A DNA stretch of 64,000 nucleotides. It comes from Zhihengliuella halotolerans. Its GTDB lineage: Bacteria > Actinomycetota > Actinomycetes > Actinomycetales > Micrococcaceae. Under the pieces are notes generated by a model. The model had not been told where the DNA came from and made no database searches. It saw only the letters and a list, made by a program, of their open reading frames with translations. Position 1 is the first letter of the stretch. Each line of letters opens with the position of its first letter. The stretch covers positions 744,001 to 808,000 of the forward strand of contig NZ_SHLA01000001.1 in NCBI RefSeq assembly GCF_004217565.1. The letters run 5' to 3'. Positions 9,841 to 19,511 of the stretch are shown piece by piece. The position numbers and the translations under genes were made by a program.

Positions 9841-11223
9841 GTGAGTGAGAATGCAACGACCCCGGTGACCCTTTCCGACAGCGACGCCCCCGTGCGGACC
9901 ATGGACCTGCGCGCAAGCGCGACGGGCCACGTGCTGACCCACGCCGAGCTCAAGGCGCTCATGCCGCGGCCCGAGCAGGACTCGGGCACCGCCGCGTCCG
10001 CCGTCGAGGAGACCATCGCCCGTGTCCGCGCGGACGGCTTCAGCGCGCTGGCCGAGCTCGCATCGCGATTCGACGGCGTTGAGCAGAGCACCACCCTCGT
10101 ACCCGCCGCCGAGCTGGAGCGCGCCGCCGCCGGTCTCGATCCGGCGGTGAGGGCCGCACTCGACGAGTCCATCGCGCGCGCCCGCGACTTCGCCGCTGCA
10201 CAGCGGCCGCACGACGCGTCGTCGACGTTCGGCAACGGAGCCGTGGTGACCCAGCGCTGGGTACCCGTCCGCCGCGTGGGCCTGTACGTCCCGGGCGGGC
10301 TCGCCGTCTACCCGAGCTCCGTGGTCATGAACGCTGTACCGGCGCTTGCCGCCGGTGTCGGCTCGCTGGCCTTGGCCTCGCCGCCGCAGCGCGAGTTCGG
10401 CGGGCTGCCGCACCCGACGATCCTCGCGGCCGCACACCTGCTGGGCATCGAGGAGGTGCACGCCGTGGGCGGCGCCCAGGCCGTGGCCGCGTTCGCCTAC
10501 GGCATCGAGGCCTCCGGCGATGCGGCCGCCATCGAACCGGTCGACGTCGTCACGGGTCCGGGGAACATCTTCGTCGCCACGGCCAAACGGCTGGTCAAGG
10601 GCGTCGTCGGCATCGACGCCGAGGCCGGCCCCACGGAGATCGCGATCCTCGCGGATGACAGCGCCGACCCGGCCTTCGTCGCGGCCGACATGATCAGCCA
10701 GGCCGAGCACGATCCGAATGCGGCAGCGGTGCTCATCACCGACTCCGAGCGCCTCGCGTCCGGGGTGCGCGCCGCGCTGGCCGAGCAGATCGCCACGACC
10801 AAGCACCACGAGCGGGTCGTCGCGGCCCTCGGGGGACGGCAGTCGGCGATCGTCCTGGTCGACGACGTCGACGCCGGGCTGCGGGTGTGCAACGTGTACG
10901 CGGCAGAACACCTCGAGATCCACACCCGCGACGCGAAGGAAACCGCGGCGCGGGTGACCGCCGCAGGGGCCGTTTTCGTCGGACCGTACAGCCCCGTGAG
11001 CCTCGGCGACTACAGCGCCGGTTCCAACCACGTGCTGCCGACGTCCGGGACGGCCGCCTACGCCTCGGGGCTGAACGTCGCGACCTTCATGAAGGCGATC
11101 CAGGTCATCGACTACTCGGAGGAGGCTCTGGCGGACGTCGCCGGGCACGTCGTCGCCCTGGCGCGTGCGGAGGATCTTCCGGCGCACGGCGACGCTGTCC
11201 TCGTGCGCGGGGTGGGGCAGTAG
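9841..11223 (+). CDS. hisD: Histidinol dehydrogenase
   Basis: 460 residues. It catalyses the last two steps of histidine synthesis, the NAD- and zinc-dependent oxidation of L-histidinol to L-histidine. Signature regions are visible: [35 protein letters not shown] with [31 protein letters not shown] (catalytic Glu-His), and the C-terminal [10 protein letters not shown] and [18 protein letters not shown]. The rest of the his operon is not in the window. The GTG start fits the leaderless -10. The roughly 30-residue N-terminal extension before the conserved domain is longer than in enterobacterial HisD. Confidence 0.96.
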   Translation: MSENATTPVTLSDSDAPVRTMDLRASATGHVLTHAELKALMPRPEQDSGTAASAVEETIARVRADGFSALAELASRFDGVEQSTTLVPAAELERAAAGLDPAVRAALDESIARARDFAAAQRPHDASSTFGNGAVVTQRWVPVRRVGLYVPGGLAVYPSSVVMNAVPALAAGVGSLALASPPQREFGGLPHPTILAAAHLLGIEEVHAVGGAQAVAAFAYGIEASGDAAAIEPVDVVTGPGNIFVATAKRLVKGVVGIDAEAGPTEIAILADDSADPAFVAADMISQAEHDPNAAAVLITDSERLASGVRAALAEQIATTKHHERVVAALGGRQSAIVLVDDVDAGLRVCNVYAAEHLEIHTRDAKETAARVTAAGAVFVGPYSPVSLGDYSAGSNHVLPTSGTAAYASGLNVATFMKAIQVIDYSEEALADVAGHVVALARAEDLPAHGDAVLVRGVGQ

Positions 11224-11264
11224 CCGGGCCGCGGCACAAGACGTGGGAATGACAGCTTTGTGAT

Positions 11265-11270
11265 TACACT
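11265..11270 (+). promoter_or_regulatory. Possible nrdR promoter -10 (TACACT)
   Basis: TACACT lies 53 nt before the nrdR ATG, followed by a leader with GGCGGAAATCCGCC (small hairpin) and a GAGGAGG Shine-Dalgarno. I see no clear -35 and no NrdR box. Confidence 0.35.
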
Positions 11271-11323
11271 AGACGTAGTCGACCGGCGGAAATCCGCCCG
11301 TAGCGCGTGAGGAGGAACGGCAC

Positions 11324-11812
11324 ATGCACTGCCCGTATTGCCGCAATACCGACTCGCGTGTCGTCGACTCCCGCGTCGCCGACGACGGATCCGCGATCAG
11401 GCGCCGCCGCCAGTGCGGCGAGTGCGGGCGCCGGTTCACGACCGTCGAGACCGCCAGCCTGTCCGTGATCAAGCGCTCCGGCGTGGCGGAACCGTTCAGC
11501 CGGTCCAAGGTCATCAGCGGCGTGCGCAAGGCCTGCCAGGGCCGACCGGTCACGGACGACGACCTGGCGGTGCTGGCGCAGGAGGTCGAGGAGGCCGTCC
11601 GGCTTTCGGGTACCGCCGAAATCGACGCCCACCAGGTCGGCCTCGCGATCCTCGGGCCGCTGCAGAAGCTCGATCAGGTGGCGTTCCTGCGTTTCGCCAG
11701 CGTGTACCAGGGGTTCGAGTCCCTCGAGGACTTCGAGGCGTCCATCGCGAAGCTCCGCGCCGAAAGCCCGGACACGCCCATGGGCATCCAGCGGCCGCTG
11801 ACGGCCGACTGA
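11324..11812 (+). CDS. nrdR: Transcriptional repressor NrdR
   Basis: 162 residues. NrdR senses ATP/dATP and represses ribonucleotide reductase genes. The N-terminal zinc ribbon uses Cys3, Cys6, Cys31 and Cys34 (HCPYCRN ... [10 protein letters not shown]). The ATP-cone domain covers about 48-140, starting [16 protein letters not shown]. Length matches the family (150-165). A GAGGAGG Shine-Dalgarno precedes the ATG. No nrd genes are in the window, so it acts in trans. Confidence 0.97.
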   Translation: MHCPYCRNTDSRVVDSRVADDGSAIRRRRQCGECGRRFTTVETASLSVIKRSGVAEPFSRSKVISGVRKACQGRPVTDDDLAVLAQEVEEAVRLSGTAEIDAHQVGLAILGPLQKLDQVAFLRFASVYQGFESLEDFEASIAKLRAESPDTPMGIQRPLTAD

Positions 11813-11855
11813 ATCACAGGCTCCGCCGGCGGTGCAGGACCGTTCGGCGGCAAGA

Positions 11856-11908
11856 AAAATCCGGTGGTGGTCTCGGAGGGGAAGCCGAGACCGCCACCGG
11901 TACTTTTC
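11856..11908. terminator. Bidirectional terminator between nrdR and ppgK
   Basis: A 16-bp stem (CCGGTGGTGGTCTCGG / CCGAGACCGCCACCGG, one G-U pair) with loop AGGGGAAG is flanked by AAGAAAAAT on the left and TACTTTTC on the right. It can therefore terminate both convergent transcripts. Confidence 0.85.
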
Positions 11909-11922
11909 GACCGGCCCGCGAC

Positions 11923-12723
11923 CTACTTGACGAGCTTGAAGTGCAGCGCGGCCTGCAGGCCGGCTCCGACGATTCCGGCGTTGTTCTTTAGCTTCGCCGT
12001 GACGATCGGTGTGCGCAGATTCAGCAGCGGCAGGTAGTCCTCGCTGCGCTTGGAGATCCCGCCGCCGACAATGAACAGTTTCGGCGAGAACAGGAACTCG
12101 ACATGGGAGAAGTAGCGTTGCAGGCGCTGGGCGTATTCATCCCAGGGCAGGTCCTCGCGCTCGCGCGCCGCGGCGGAAGCACGGGTCTCCGCGCCGTGCC
12201 CGTCCAGCTCGAGGTGGCCGAGCTCGAAGTTGGGGATCAGCTGCCCGTCGTAGAGCATCGCGGAACCGATGCCCGTGCCCAGCGTGATGGCCAGAACTGA
12301 GCCGGCGATGTTCTCGCCGGCACCGTAGCGTGCCTCGGCGAGACCCGCGGCGTCGGCGTCGTTGATGACGTGCACGTCTCGGCCGAGGCGCTCCGTGAAG
12401 ATGCGGTCGACGTCGGCATCGATCCACGAGTCGTCGATGTTGGCGGCCGAACGTGCGACACCCTCGTCGATGATGGCGGGGAAGGCCGCGCCGATGGGCG
12501 TGTCCGCTGCGGGGGCCTCGTCGCGCTTCATCAACTCCTCGACGATCTCGGCGAGCACCTCCGCGACAGCCTCGGGCGTCGAGGGCTTGGGCGTCGGGAT
12601 CCGGAACCGGTCGCCGATGAGTTTGCCCCGCTTCAGGTCGACGATGCCGCCCTTCATGCCGGTGCCGCCGATGTCGACGCCGATCGCCGTCGTCGGCTTG
12701 TCCTTCTTGGTGTCCTTGGCCAT
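11923..12723 (-). CDS. ppgK: Polyphosphate glucokinase (ROK family)
   Basis: 266 residues from the ATG at 12723 (MAKDTKKDKPTTAIG), chosen over longer open frames because AGAGGA lies just upstream and the ROK fold begins at once. PPGK phosphorylates glucose using inorganic polyphosphate (and ATP) and is characteristic of actinobacteria. The phosphate-binding motif IGVDIGGTGMKGGIVD is near residue 15. Also visible are AAFPAIIDEGVA, NDADAAGLAEARYGAG and LGTGIGSAMLYDGQLIPN. The nearby minus-strand map gene has its own start signals 60 nt upstream, and cotranscription with map is possible. Confidence 0.92.
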   Translation of the reverse strand: MAKDTKKDKPTTAIGVDIGGTGMKGGIVDLKRGKLIGDRFRIPTPKPSTPEAVAEVLAEIVEELMKRDEAPAADTPIGAAFPAIIDEGVARSAANIDDSWIDADVDRIFTERLGRDVHVINDADAAGLAEARYGAGENIAGSVLAITLGTGIGSAMLYDGQLIPNFELGHLELDGHGAETRASAAAREREDLPWDEYAQRLQRYFSHVEFLFSPKLFIVGGGISKRSEDYLPLLNLRTPIVTAKLKNNAGIVGAGLQAALHFKLVK

Positions 12724-12782
12724 CTGATTCCTCTGGTTGGTCCCGCCGTAGCCGGCGGGAGTTCCTTTCGAGCGAAAATCCC

Positions 12783-13655
12783 CTACGGGACGGTCAGTAC
12801 CTCGGCGCCCGATTCCGTGACGACGAGCGTGTGCTCGAACTGGGCGGTGCGCTTGCGGTCGCGGGTCACGGCTGTCCAGCCGTCCTCCCACATCTCCCAC
12901 TCGGTCGTCCCGAGCGTGAGCATCGGTTCGATCGTGAACACCATGCCTGGCTCGATCTGCTGGTTGTAGGCAGGGGCGGCGTCGTAGTGCGGGATGATGA
13001 GTCCGGTGTGGAACGCCTTGCCGACGCCGTGGCCGGTGAAGTCGCGGACGACGCCGTAGCCGAAGCGTTTGGCGTACGAGGTGATCGTCCGTCCGATGAC
13101 GTTGATCTCGCGTCCCGGAGCCACCGCCTTGATCGCGCGGCGCAGGGATTCCTCGGTACGTTCCACGAGCAGTCGCGAGTCGTCGTCGACGTCGCCGGAC
13201 AAGAAGGTGCGGTTGGTGTCGCCGTGCACCCCGTCGACGAAGGCCGTGATATCGACGTTGACGATGTCGCCGTCCTCGAGCCGGGTCGTGTCCGGGATGC
13301 CGTGGCAGATGACCTCGTTGATCGACGTGCACGTGCTCTTCGGGAAGCCGCGGTACCCCAACGTCGAGGGGTAGGCGTGGTGATCGAGCAGGAATTCGTG
13401 CCCGATGCGGTCCAGTTCGTCGGTCGTGACGCCCGGGGCGACCGCGCGGCCGACCGCGTCGAGGGCGCCGGCGGCGATCTTCGAGGCGTGACGGATCTTC
13501 TCGATCGTCTCGGCGTCGTAGACGTCGGAGCCTTCGTACTCGGCCGGCGCCGGCTTGCCGACGTACTCGGGTCGGCGGATCGACGTCGGAACGGTGCGGA
13601 TCGGCGTGGGTGTGCCGGGGGTCAGTTGTCCTGTGGGAGCGGTGGAGATGGCCAT
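12783..13655 (-). CDS. map: Methionine aminopeptidase, type I with actinobacterial N-terminal extension
   Basis: 290 residues from ATG 13655. It removes N-terminal Met from new proteins using two divalent metals. Metal-ligand motifs are present: [20 protein letters not shown] (two Asp), [13 protein letters not shown] (His), [11 protein letters not shown] (Glu) and QFEHTLVVT (Glu). The roughly 40-residue N-terminal extension with [19 protein letters not shown] is the Pro-rich SH3-binding-like motif seen in actinobacterial MetAP1c. The start is fixed by a leaderless -10 element; an earlier in-frame ATG lies upstream of the predicted transcript start. Confidence 0.95.
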   Translation of the reverse strand: MAISTAPTGQLTPGTPTPIRTVPTSIRRPEYVGKPAPAEYEGSDVYDAETIEKIRHASKIAAGALDAVGRAVAPGVTTDELDRIGHEFLLDHHAYPSTLGYRGFPKSTCTSINEVICHGIPDTTRLEDGDIVNVDITAFVDGVHGDTNRTFLSGDVDDDSRLLVERTEESLRRAIKAVAPGREINVIGRTITSYAKRFGYGVVRDFTGHGVGKAFHTGLIIPHYDAAPAYNQQIEPGMVFTIEPMLTLGTTEWEMWEDGWTAVTRDRKRTAQFEHTLVVTESGAEVLTVP

Positions 13656-13662
13656 AGTTCCG

Positions 13663-13668
13663 ATCCTA
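13663..13668 (-). promoter_or_regulatory. Leaderless -10 element TAGGAT for map
   Basis: On the minus strand TAGGAT ends 7 nt before the map ATG with no Shine-Dalgarno. The remainder of the gap up to panB (13669-13881) holds no gene or hairpin I can support. Confidence 0.6.
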
Positions 13669-13881
13669 TCCATGCGGCTCGCGCGCGGGCGAGTAGCGTT
13701 GCGGTCAAGTTTGGTGGCGCGAGCACCATCGCAACGCGGAATACACAAGGGGAAGGACACCTGGCGAGTGGACCCGCCGGTGGCTACCGGTCCGGCGTCG
13801 TGACCCGCCAGCCGAAGAGCAGCAGGACGCCGTTGGCGACGACGAGGCCGCCGTCAGTGATGGAGCTTACATGAACTGCTG

Positions 13882-14748
13882 CTAGAACGAGTGCTCCGTG
13901 TCGGGAAATGCGCCCGAGGCGACATCTGAGCGATAGGCGGTGACGGCGTCGTGCACCACGGAGCGCAGGTCCGCATACTGCTTCACGAAGCGCGGCAGGC
14001 GGCCCCGGCGCAGGCCGAGCAGGTCCTGCCAGACGAGGACCTGGCCCGTCGTGGCGTTGCCGGCGCCGATGCCGATCGTCGGGACGGACAGCGCCTCGTC
14101 CACGCGGGCGGCGGCTGCCGCGGGCACCATCTCCATGAGCACGCAGAACGCGCCGGCTGCTTCGAGCGCCAGCGCGTCCTCGATGAGCGCCTGGGCGGCG
14201 TCGCCGCGGCCCTGGACGCGATAGCCGCCGAGGGCGTGTTCACTCTGCGGGGTGAACCCGATGTGGCCGATGACGGGCACGCCGGCGGCGGTCAGCGCCC
14301 GCACGTGGTCGGCGTAGTAGGCGCCCCCCTCGAGCTTCACGGCGTGCACGCCCGATTCCTTCATGAGGCGCACACCGGTCGTCACGGCTTGCTCGACGGA
14401 GGCCTCGTAGGAGCCGAACGGCAGATCGACGACGACGAGCGCGCGTTTGGCGCCGGAGACGACGGACTTGGCGAAGACGATCATCTCGTCGAGGGTGATC
14501 GGCAGGGTCGTGGCGTGGCCCATCACGTTGTTGGCGGCGGAGTCGCCGACGAGTAGCGTCTCCACGCCGGCCTCGTCGAACACCTCGGCCATGAGCGTGT
14601 CGTACGCGGTCAGCATCGAGAACCTGCGCCCCTCCGCCTTGGCCTGGGCCAGGTGGTGGGTGCGGATCTTCGCTGGCGTCGTCGCCGAGGGGGCCTCATC
14701 GGCTTCCGCGGCGGAGTTGGCGTACGGTGCTCTCTGCTCAGAACTCAT
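13882..14748 (-). CDS. panB: 3-methyl-2-oxobutanoate hydroxymethyltransferase
   Basis: 288 residues. It transfers a hydroxymethyl group from methylene-THF to alpha-ketoisovalerate, the first committed step to pantothenate and CoA. Family motifs are visible: [38 protein letters not shown] with metal-binding Asp, AVKLEGG (catalytic Lys region), [19 protein letters not shown], and the C-terminal [20 protein letters not shown]. About 30 unconserved residues precede the domain. No panC or panD is nearby. It is a single-gene unit with a leaderless-type promoter. Confidence 0.96.
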   Translation of the reverse strand: MSSEQRAPYANSAAEADEAPSATTPAKIRTHHLAQAKAEGRRFSMLTAYDTLMAEVFDEAGVETLLVGDSAANNVMGHATTLPITLDEMIVFAKSVVSGAKRALVVVDLPFGSYEASVEQAVTTGVRLMKESGVHAVKLEGGAYYADHVRALTAAGVPVIGHIGFTPQSEHALGGYRVQGRGDAAQALIEDALALEAAGAFCVLMEMVPAAAAARVDEALSVPTIGIGAGNATTGQVLVWQDLLGLRRGRLPRFVKQYADLRSVVHDAVTAYRSDVASGAFPDTEHSF

Positions 14749-14754
14749 GGACCC

Positions 14755-14760
14755 AGCCTA
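14755..14760 (-). promoter_or_regulatory. Leaderless -10 element TAGGCT for panB
   Basis: On the minus strand TAGGCT ends 6 nt (GGGTCC) before the panB ATG, and no Shine-Dalgarno is present. Confidence 0.6.
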
Positions 14761-15011
14761 ATTCACCCGGCCGCGGGCGCTGCCGGAAGCGGCCTCCAAC
14801 CACCGCCTCAGGGCCGCGGCGGTGCCCGTTCGCGGTGACGAAACGACCTTGTCATGTGTGCACGGCATACTGGGGGCCGACGAGTAGAGTGGCACTGACA
14901 TGCCTTGCGGAGCGGGATGCTCCGACGAGGTCGGGCCACTGCCGAGCCCGTCGGGGAAATGCCAAGTAGGCCGACGTCGTGACGACGGCGTCGACGTGGA
15001 AGGAGACCCAA

Positions 15012-16352
15012 GTGGACCGTCAGCAGGAATTTGTGCTGAGGACGATTGAAGAGCGCGACGTCCGCTTCGTGCGGTTGTGGTTCACCGACGTCGTCGGCTC
15101 GCTGAAGTCTGTGGCCTTGGCTCCCGCCGAGGTCGAGGGGGCCTTCGAAGAGGGGCTCGGATTCGACGGTTCGTCGATCGAGGGGCTCTCGCGGATCTAC
15201 GAGTCCGACATGCTGCTCCAGCCGGATCCCTCGACGTTCCAGATCCTGCCCTGGCGCGGGCAGGTCGAGCCGACGAGCCGCATGTTTTGCGACATTCTGA
15301 CCCCGGACGGCACGCCATCACCGGCGGATTCCCGCCAGGTGCTCAAGCGGCAGCTCGCGCAGGCCGCGGACATGGGCTTCACGTGCTACACGCACCCCGA
15401 GGTCGAGTTCTACCTGCTCGAGTCGGACGAGCTCGACGCCGCCGGGAACCCCATCCCGGTCGACCACGGCGGCTACTTCGACCACGTGACCGGTGGCGTC
15501 GCCCAGGACTTCCGCCGCAAGGCCGTCACGATGCTCGAGGCCGTCGGCATCTCGGTGGAGTTCAGCCACCACGAGAATGGCCCCGGCCAGAACGAGATCG
15601 ACCTGCGCTACGCCGACGCCCTGCAGACCGCAGACAACATCATGACGTTCCGGACAGTCGTCAAGGAGGTGGCCCTGCAGCAGGGCATCTACGCGACGTT
15701 CATGCCGAAGCCGTTCTCCGAGCACGCCGGGTCCGGCATGCACACGCACTTCTCGCTCTTCGAGGGCGACACCAACGCCTTCTTCGAGGCCGGCAACGAA
15801 TACCAGCTCTCGCAGACGGCGCGCCAGTTCATCGCCGGGATCCTGCATCACGCGCCGGAGTTCACCGCCATCACGAACCAGTTCGTGAACTCCTACAAGC
15901 GACTCTGGGGCGGGGGCGAGGCCCCGAGCCACCTGGCATGGGGCCACAACAACCGGTCCGCGCTGGTGCGCGTGCCCCTCTACAAGCCCAACAAGGGCCA
16001 GTCCGCGCGCATCGAGTACCGCGGCATCGACTCCGCCGCGAATCCGTACCTGGCGTACTCGGTTCTGCTCGGCGCCGGTCTGAAGGGCATCCAGGAGGGC
16101 TACGAGCTGCCCGAAGCTGCTGAGGACGACGTCTGGAGCCTCTCCAACGCAGAACGCCGGGCCCTGGGGCACAACCCGTTGCCGGGCAGCCTGCACGACG
16201 CCATCCGCGTCATGGAGGATTCCGAACTCGTCGCCGAGGTCCTCGGCGAGCAGGTCTTCGACTCGTTCCTGCGCAACAAGCGCGACGAGTGGTCGGCCTA
16301 TCGCCAGAACGTCTCGCCGTTCGAGATCAACCGGTACCTCGGCATCCTCTAG
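15012..16352 (+). CDS. glnA2: Glutamine synthetase, GlnA2-type (lacks the adenylylation Tyr)
   Basis: 446 residues from GTG 15012, chosen because AAGGAG ends 6 nt before it and the protein then begins MDRQQEFVLRTIEERDVRF at the length of mycobacterial GlnA2. Type I glutamine synthetase motifs are present: GFDGSSIEG, MPKPFSEHAGSGMHTH and NPYLAYSVLLGAG. The loop that carries the modified Tyr in GS I-beta reads EDDVWSLS here, with Trp375 where Tyr is expected, so regulation by adenylylation looks lost. glnE follows 4 nt later. The leader contains a possible -10 TAGAGT (14885-14890) and a small hairpin (14908-14924). GlnA2 may act on other amines; its substrate is not readable. Confidence 0.93.
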   Translation: MDRQQEFVLRTIEERDVRFVRLWFTDVVGSLKSVALAPAEVEGAFEEGLGFDGSSIEGLSRIYESDMLLQPDPSTFQILPWRGQVEPTSRMFCDILTPDGTPSPADSRQVLKRQLAQAADMGFTCYTHPEVEFYLLESDELDAAGNPIPVDHGGYFDHVTGGVAQDFRRKAVTMLEAVGISVEFSHHENGPGQNEIDLRYADALQTADNIMTFRTVVKEVALQQGIYATFMPKPFSEHAGSGMHTHFSLFEGDTNAFFEAGNEYQLSQTARQFIAGILHHAPEFTAITNQFVNSYKRLWGGGEAPSHLAWGHNNRSALVRVPLYKPNKGQSARIEYRGIDSAANPYLAYSVLLGAGLKGIQEGYELPEAAEDDVWSLSNAERRALGHNPLPGSLHDAIRVMEDSELVAEVLGEQVFDSFLRNKRDEWSAYRQNVSPFEINRYLGIL

Positions 16353-16356
16353 CGTC

Positions 16357-19300
16357 GTGTTCACGACTCGCGACTTCATCACCGCCGGGTTCGACGACGT
16401 CGAGCGCGCCCGCACATTCCTCGGGGCCCCGGAGCTGGCGCCGTGCGATCCAGCCCACCTGCTGGAGGGGCTTTCGACGGCCGCCGACCCGGATCAGGCG
16501 CTGCTGAGCCTGGTCCGGCTGGCCGAACGATGCCCTGACGTGACCGGCTTCGTCGCCGACGCGCGGATCCGGCCGCGGCTCTTCCGCCTGCTGGGTGCGT
16601 CCGAGGCGCTGACGGAGTTCCTGCTGCGCCATCCGGACCAGTTGTCGCTCCTGCGACTCGACGATGCCGCCTGCGGCCAGCAATCGGCGGGGGAGCTGCG
16701 TCGTCGTGCGCTTGAATCTGTCGGGGCCGATGGGCCCGACGGGCAATGGGTGGCGGGGACGGCGGGGCCGGAGGGCGCGCAGGCGCTGCGTGTGGCCTAC
16801 CGGGCTGAGATCGTGAGGATTGCGCTGCGTGACCTCAACGCGGCAGATCCGCTCGCCGTCATGCCGTCGGTCGGCGCCGAGCTAGCAGACGCCGCAGCGG
16901 CGGCGATCGAGGCAGCGCTCGCGGTCGCGCGCGCCGACCTCGCGCAGCACTACGCGCCCGACGACGTCGCCAAGGTGCGCCTGAGCGTCATCGGCATGGG
17001 CAAGTGCGGCGCGCGGGAGCTGAACTACATCTCGGACGTGGACGTGATCTACGTGCACGAGGCGGAGGGGCTCGAGGAGTCGGACGCTGCCGGGATCGCC
17101 GCCGCCCTGGCGAGTGCGATGTCCCAGATCGTCGGATCCTCCGGCATGGAGCCCGGCTTGTGGGAAGTCGACCCGAACCTGCGGCCGGAGGGCAAGGACG
17201 GGGCCCTGTCGAGGACGCTGGACTCGCACATCACTTACTACGAGCGGTGGGCGCAGAGCTGGGAATTCCAGGCGCTGCTGAAGGCGCGCCACCTCGCCGG
17301 CGACGCCGCACTCGGCCGGGACTACGAGGCGGCCGTGGCGCCCATGATCTGGTCCTGTTCCGAACGCGACGGGTTCGTCGAGTCCGTCCAGGGAATGCGG
17401 CGGCGCGTGACCGAGAACATCCCCCAGCAGGAGGTGGCCCGGCAGATCAAACTGGGGCCCGGCGGGTTGCGCGACGTCGAGTTCACGGTGCAGCTGCTGC
17501 AGCTCGTGCACGGCCGCGCCGACGTGAGCGTGCGCGTGCGGGATACCACCGGCGCGATCCGCGACTTGAGCGAGGCCGGCTACATCGGGCGTACCGACGC
17601 CATCGACTTCGACAGCGCGTATCGGTACCTGCGTGTTCTCGAGCACCGGATCCAGCTCGTGCACCTGCGCCGAACCCACCTGATGCCGACCAAGGATTCG
17701 GCGCGACGCGCGTTGGCGCGTGCCGCCCAGCCGCCGTCTGCCGCGAAGCGGCACAGTGCTGAGCTCCTGATGGATCGGTGGCAGCAGACGAAGCGTCAGG
17801 TCAAGTCCCTGCACGAACGCATCTTCTACCGCCCTCTGCTCGCGACGGCGGCGAACCTCAGCACCGATGAGGTCAAACTGAGCCCGGAGGCTGCACAGGC
17901 GCGGCTCGCTGCACTCGGCTACCTCGACCCGCAGGGGGCGATGCGCCACATCGAGGCCCTGACGGCCGGGGTGAGCCGCCGCGCGTCCCTGCAGCGGCAG
18001 CTGCTGCCGATCCTGCTGGGCTGGATCGCCGAGGGTGCCAGCCCCGACGCCGGACTGCTGGGTTTCCGCCGCATCAGCGAGCGACTGGGGGAGAGTCCCT
18101 GGTATCTGGGGCTGCTGCGCGACTCGAATGCGGCCGCTGAACGGCTCTGTCGCATCCTTTCGTCCTCGCGGCTACTCACCGACTGGTTGGAGGTCTCGTC
18201 GGAGTCGGTGGCCTGGCTCGGCAGTGACGACGAGCTCAAGCCGATGCCAGCTGAACAGCTGCTGCGCGAAAACGCGGCGAAGCTGCGCAGGCACAACAAC
18301 TCGGAATCGGGGATGCGGCTCGTGCGGATCAACCGCCGCCGCGAGATGCTCCGCACCGCGCTGGCCGAGGGGGCCGGACTGATCGACGTCGAAGAGGTGG
18401 GGGCCTCCCTGTCCAATGCCGACGGCGCCTGCGTTCAGGCGGCGCTGACGGTCGCTGAGAAGGAGGAGAGCGATCAGCGCGAGCTGATCACCGACGTCGT
18501 CGTCATCGCGATGGGGCGCCAAGGCGGGCAGGAGATCGGCTACGGTTCGGACGCAGACGTCATGTTCGTGCACCGGACGCGTGACGGGGCCGACGGGCAG
18601 GCGGCCCAGGAGCAGGCCACGCGGATCGTGACCCGCATCAGCCAGCTCCTGACGGCGCCGCTCAAGCCCGCCGTTCCCGCCGAGATCAAGCTGACCGTCG
18701 ACGCCGCGCTCCGGCCCGAGGGCAAGCAGGGCGCACTTGTGCGCTCGCTCGACGCCTATCGCGAGTACTACCGCAAGTGGGCGCTCGTGTGGGAGCGTCA
18801 AGCGCTGCTGCGCGCGCGACCGATGGCCGGCGACGAGGCCCTCGCGGCGGAGTTCATGGAGGTCGTCGACCACGTCCGCTACGGGACGGGCTTGAGCGAA
18901 GACGATCGGAGGGAGGTCCGCCGGATCAAGGCCCGCGTCGAGGCAGAGCGGCTGCCGCGTGGCGCCGACCCCGCCCTGCACGTCAAGCTCGGCCGGGGCG
19001 GTCTCAGCGATGTCGAATGGCTCGTCCAGATCATCCAGATGGAACACGCGGGGGAGCACCCGGCACTGCAGACCCCGTCGACGCTGCCGGCGCTGCGGGC
19101 GATCGCCGACGCCGGCTTGCTGGAGCGCGAGGACGCGGAATTGCTCGACGCCGCGTGGAGGCTCGCGACTCGCGTCCGCAGTGCCACGCTCATCGCGACC
19201 GGCAGGCCTTCCGATGTGCTGCCCCGCAGCTGGCAGGACCTCGAGGCGGTGGGACGCTGGTGCGGCTACGAGCAGGGCGGCGGCGGGCACCTCGAGGAGG

Positions 19301-19365
19301 ATTACCGGAAAGCGACCCGGCTGGCGCGCCAGGTGTTCGAGCGGGAGTTCTACGGGTTCCACTAG
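16357..19365 (+). CDS. glnE: Bifunctional glutamine synthetase adenylyltransferase/deadenylylase
   Basis: 1002 residues. It attaches AMP to, and removes it from, the Tyr of type I glutamine synthetase according to nitrogen status. Two nucleotidyltransferase domains are visible: the N-terminal one with GMGKCGARELNYISDVDVIY (about residue 210) and the C-terminal one with AMGRQGGQEIGYGSDADVMF (about 715). Each is followed by a helical GlnD-type linker (VEFTVQLLQLVHGRAD; LSDVEWLVQIIQMEHAG). The GTG start is 4 nt after the glnA2 stop, so the pair is an operon. Its likely target is GlnA1 at 21498-22922, which keeps the Tyr, rather than adjacent GlnA2. Confidence 0.96.
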   Translation: MFTTRDFITAGFDDVERARTFLGAPELAPCDPAHLLEGLSTAADPDQALLSLVRLAERCPDVTGFVADARIRPRLFRLLGASEALTEFLLRHPDQLSLLRLDDAACGQQSAGELRRRALESVGADGPDGQWVAGTAGPEGAQALRVAYRAEIVRIALRDLNAADPLAVMPSVGAELADAAAAAIEAALAVARADLAQHYAPDDVAKVRLSVIGMGKCGARELNYISDVDVIYVHEAEGLEESDAAGIAAALASAMSQIVGSSGMEPGLWEVDPNLRPEGKDGALSRTLDSHITYYERWAQSWEFQALLKARHLAGDAALGRDYEAAVAPMIWSCSERDGFVESVQGMRRRVTENIPQQEVARQIKLGPGGLRDVEFTVQLLQLVHGRADVSVRVRDTTGAIRDLSEAGYIGRTDAIDFDSAYRYLRVLEHRIQLVHLRRTHLMPTKDSARRALARAAQPPSAAKRHSAELLMDRWQQTKRQVKSLHERIFYRPLLATAANLSTDEVKLSPEAAQARLAALGYLDPQGAMRHIEALTAGVSRRASLQRQLLPILLGWIAEGASPDAGLLGFRRISERLGESPWYLGLLRDSNAAAERLCRILSSSRLLTDWLEVSSESVAWLGSDDELKPMPAEQLLRENAAKLRRHNNSESGMRLVRINRRREMLRTALAEGAGLIDVEEVGASLSNADGACVQAALTVAEKEESDQRELITDVVVIAMGRQGGQEIGYGSDADVMFVHRTRDGADGQAAQEQATRIVTRISQLLTAPLKPAVPAEIKLTVDAALRPEGKQGALVRSLDAYREYYRKWALVWERQALLRARPMAGDEALAAEFMEVVDHVRYGTGLSEDDRREVRRIKARVEAERLPRGADPALHVKLGRGGLSDVEWLVQIIQMEHAGEHPALQTPSTLPALRAIADAGLLEREDAELLDAAWRLATRVRSATLIATGRPSDVLPRSWQDLEAVGRWCGYEQGGGGHLEEDYRKATRLARQVFEREFYGFH

Positions 19366-19433
19366 CCCCGAGTGTGGCACATGACACATCCGATATCTGA
19401 AGGATGTTGTGAATTCGGTAGGGTGGAGACGTT

Positions 19434-19511
19434 ATGCCCTCAGCCCACCGAATGTGGAAGGAACTGCGGCGGGCGAATGCTGAGAGTGAAGCCGGCCGCA
19501 CCGAATTATGA
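19434..19511 (+). CDS. Putative 25-codon leader ORF coupled to the BCCT gene
   Basis: ATG at 19434 opens a short frame (MPSAHRMWKELRRANAESEA... ending TEL) whose TGA overlaps the BCCT ATG by 4 nt (ATGA). A -10-like TAGGGT (19419-19424) ends 9 nt before the ATG, so transcription would start at or just before it. The BCCT gene itself has no Shine-Dalgarno, which is what translational coupling would predict. No similarity to any known peptide is recognised. It could be chance, as the sequence alone cannot prove translation. Confidence 0.4.
   Translation: MPSAHRMWKELRRANAESEAGRTEL

Noticed and set aside
13669-13881. Short frames between map and panB, including a hydrophobic minus-strand stretch ([20 protein letters not shown])
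   Set aside because: No start codon with a Shine-Dalgarno or leaderless -10, and no similarity recognised. It could be a remnant, but the sequence alone does not support a gene.
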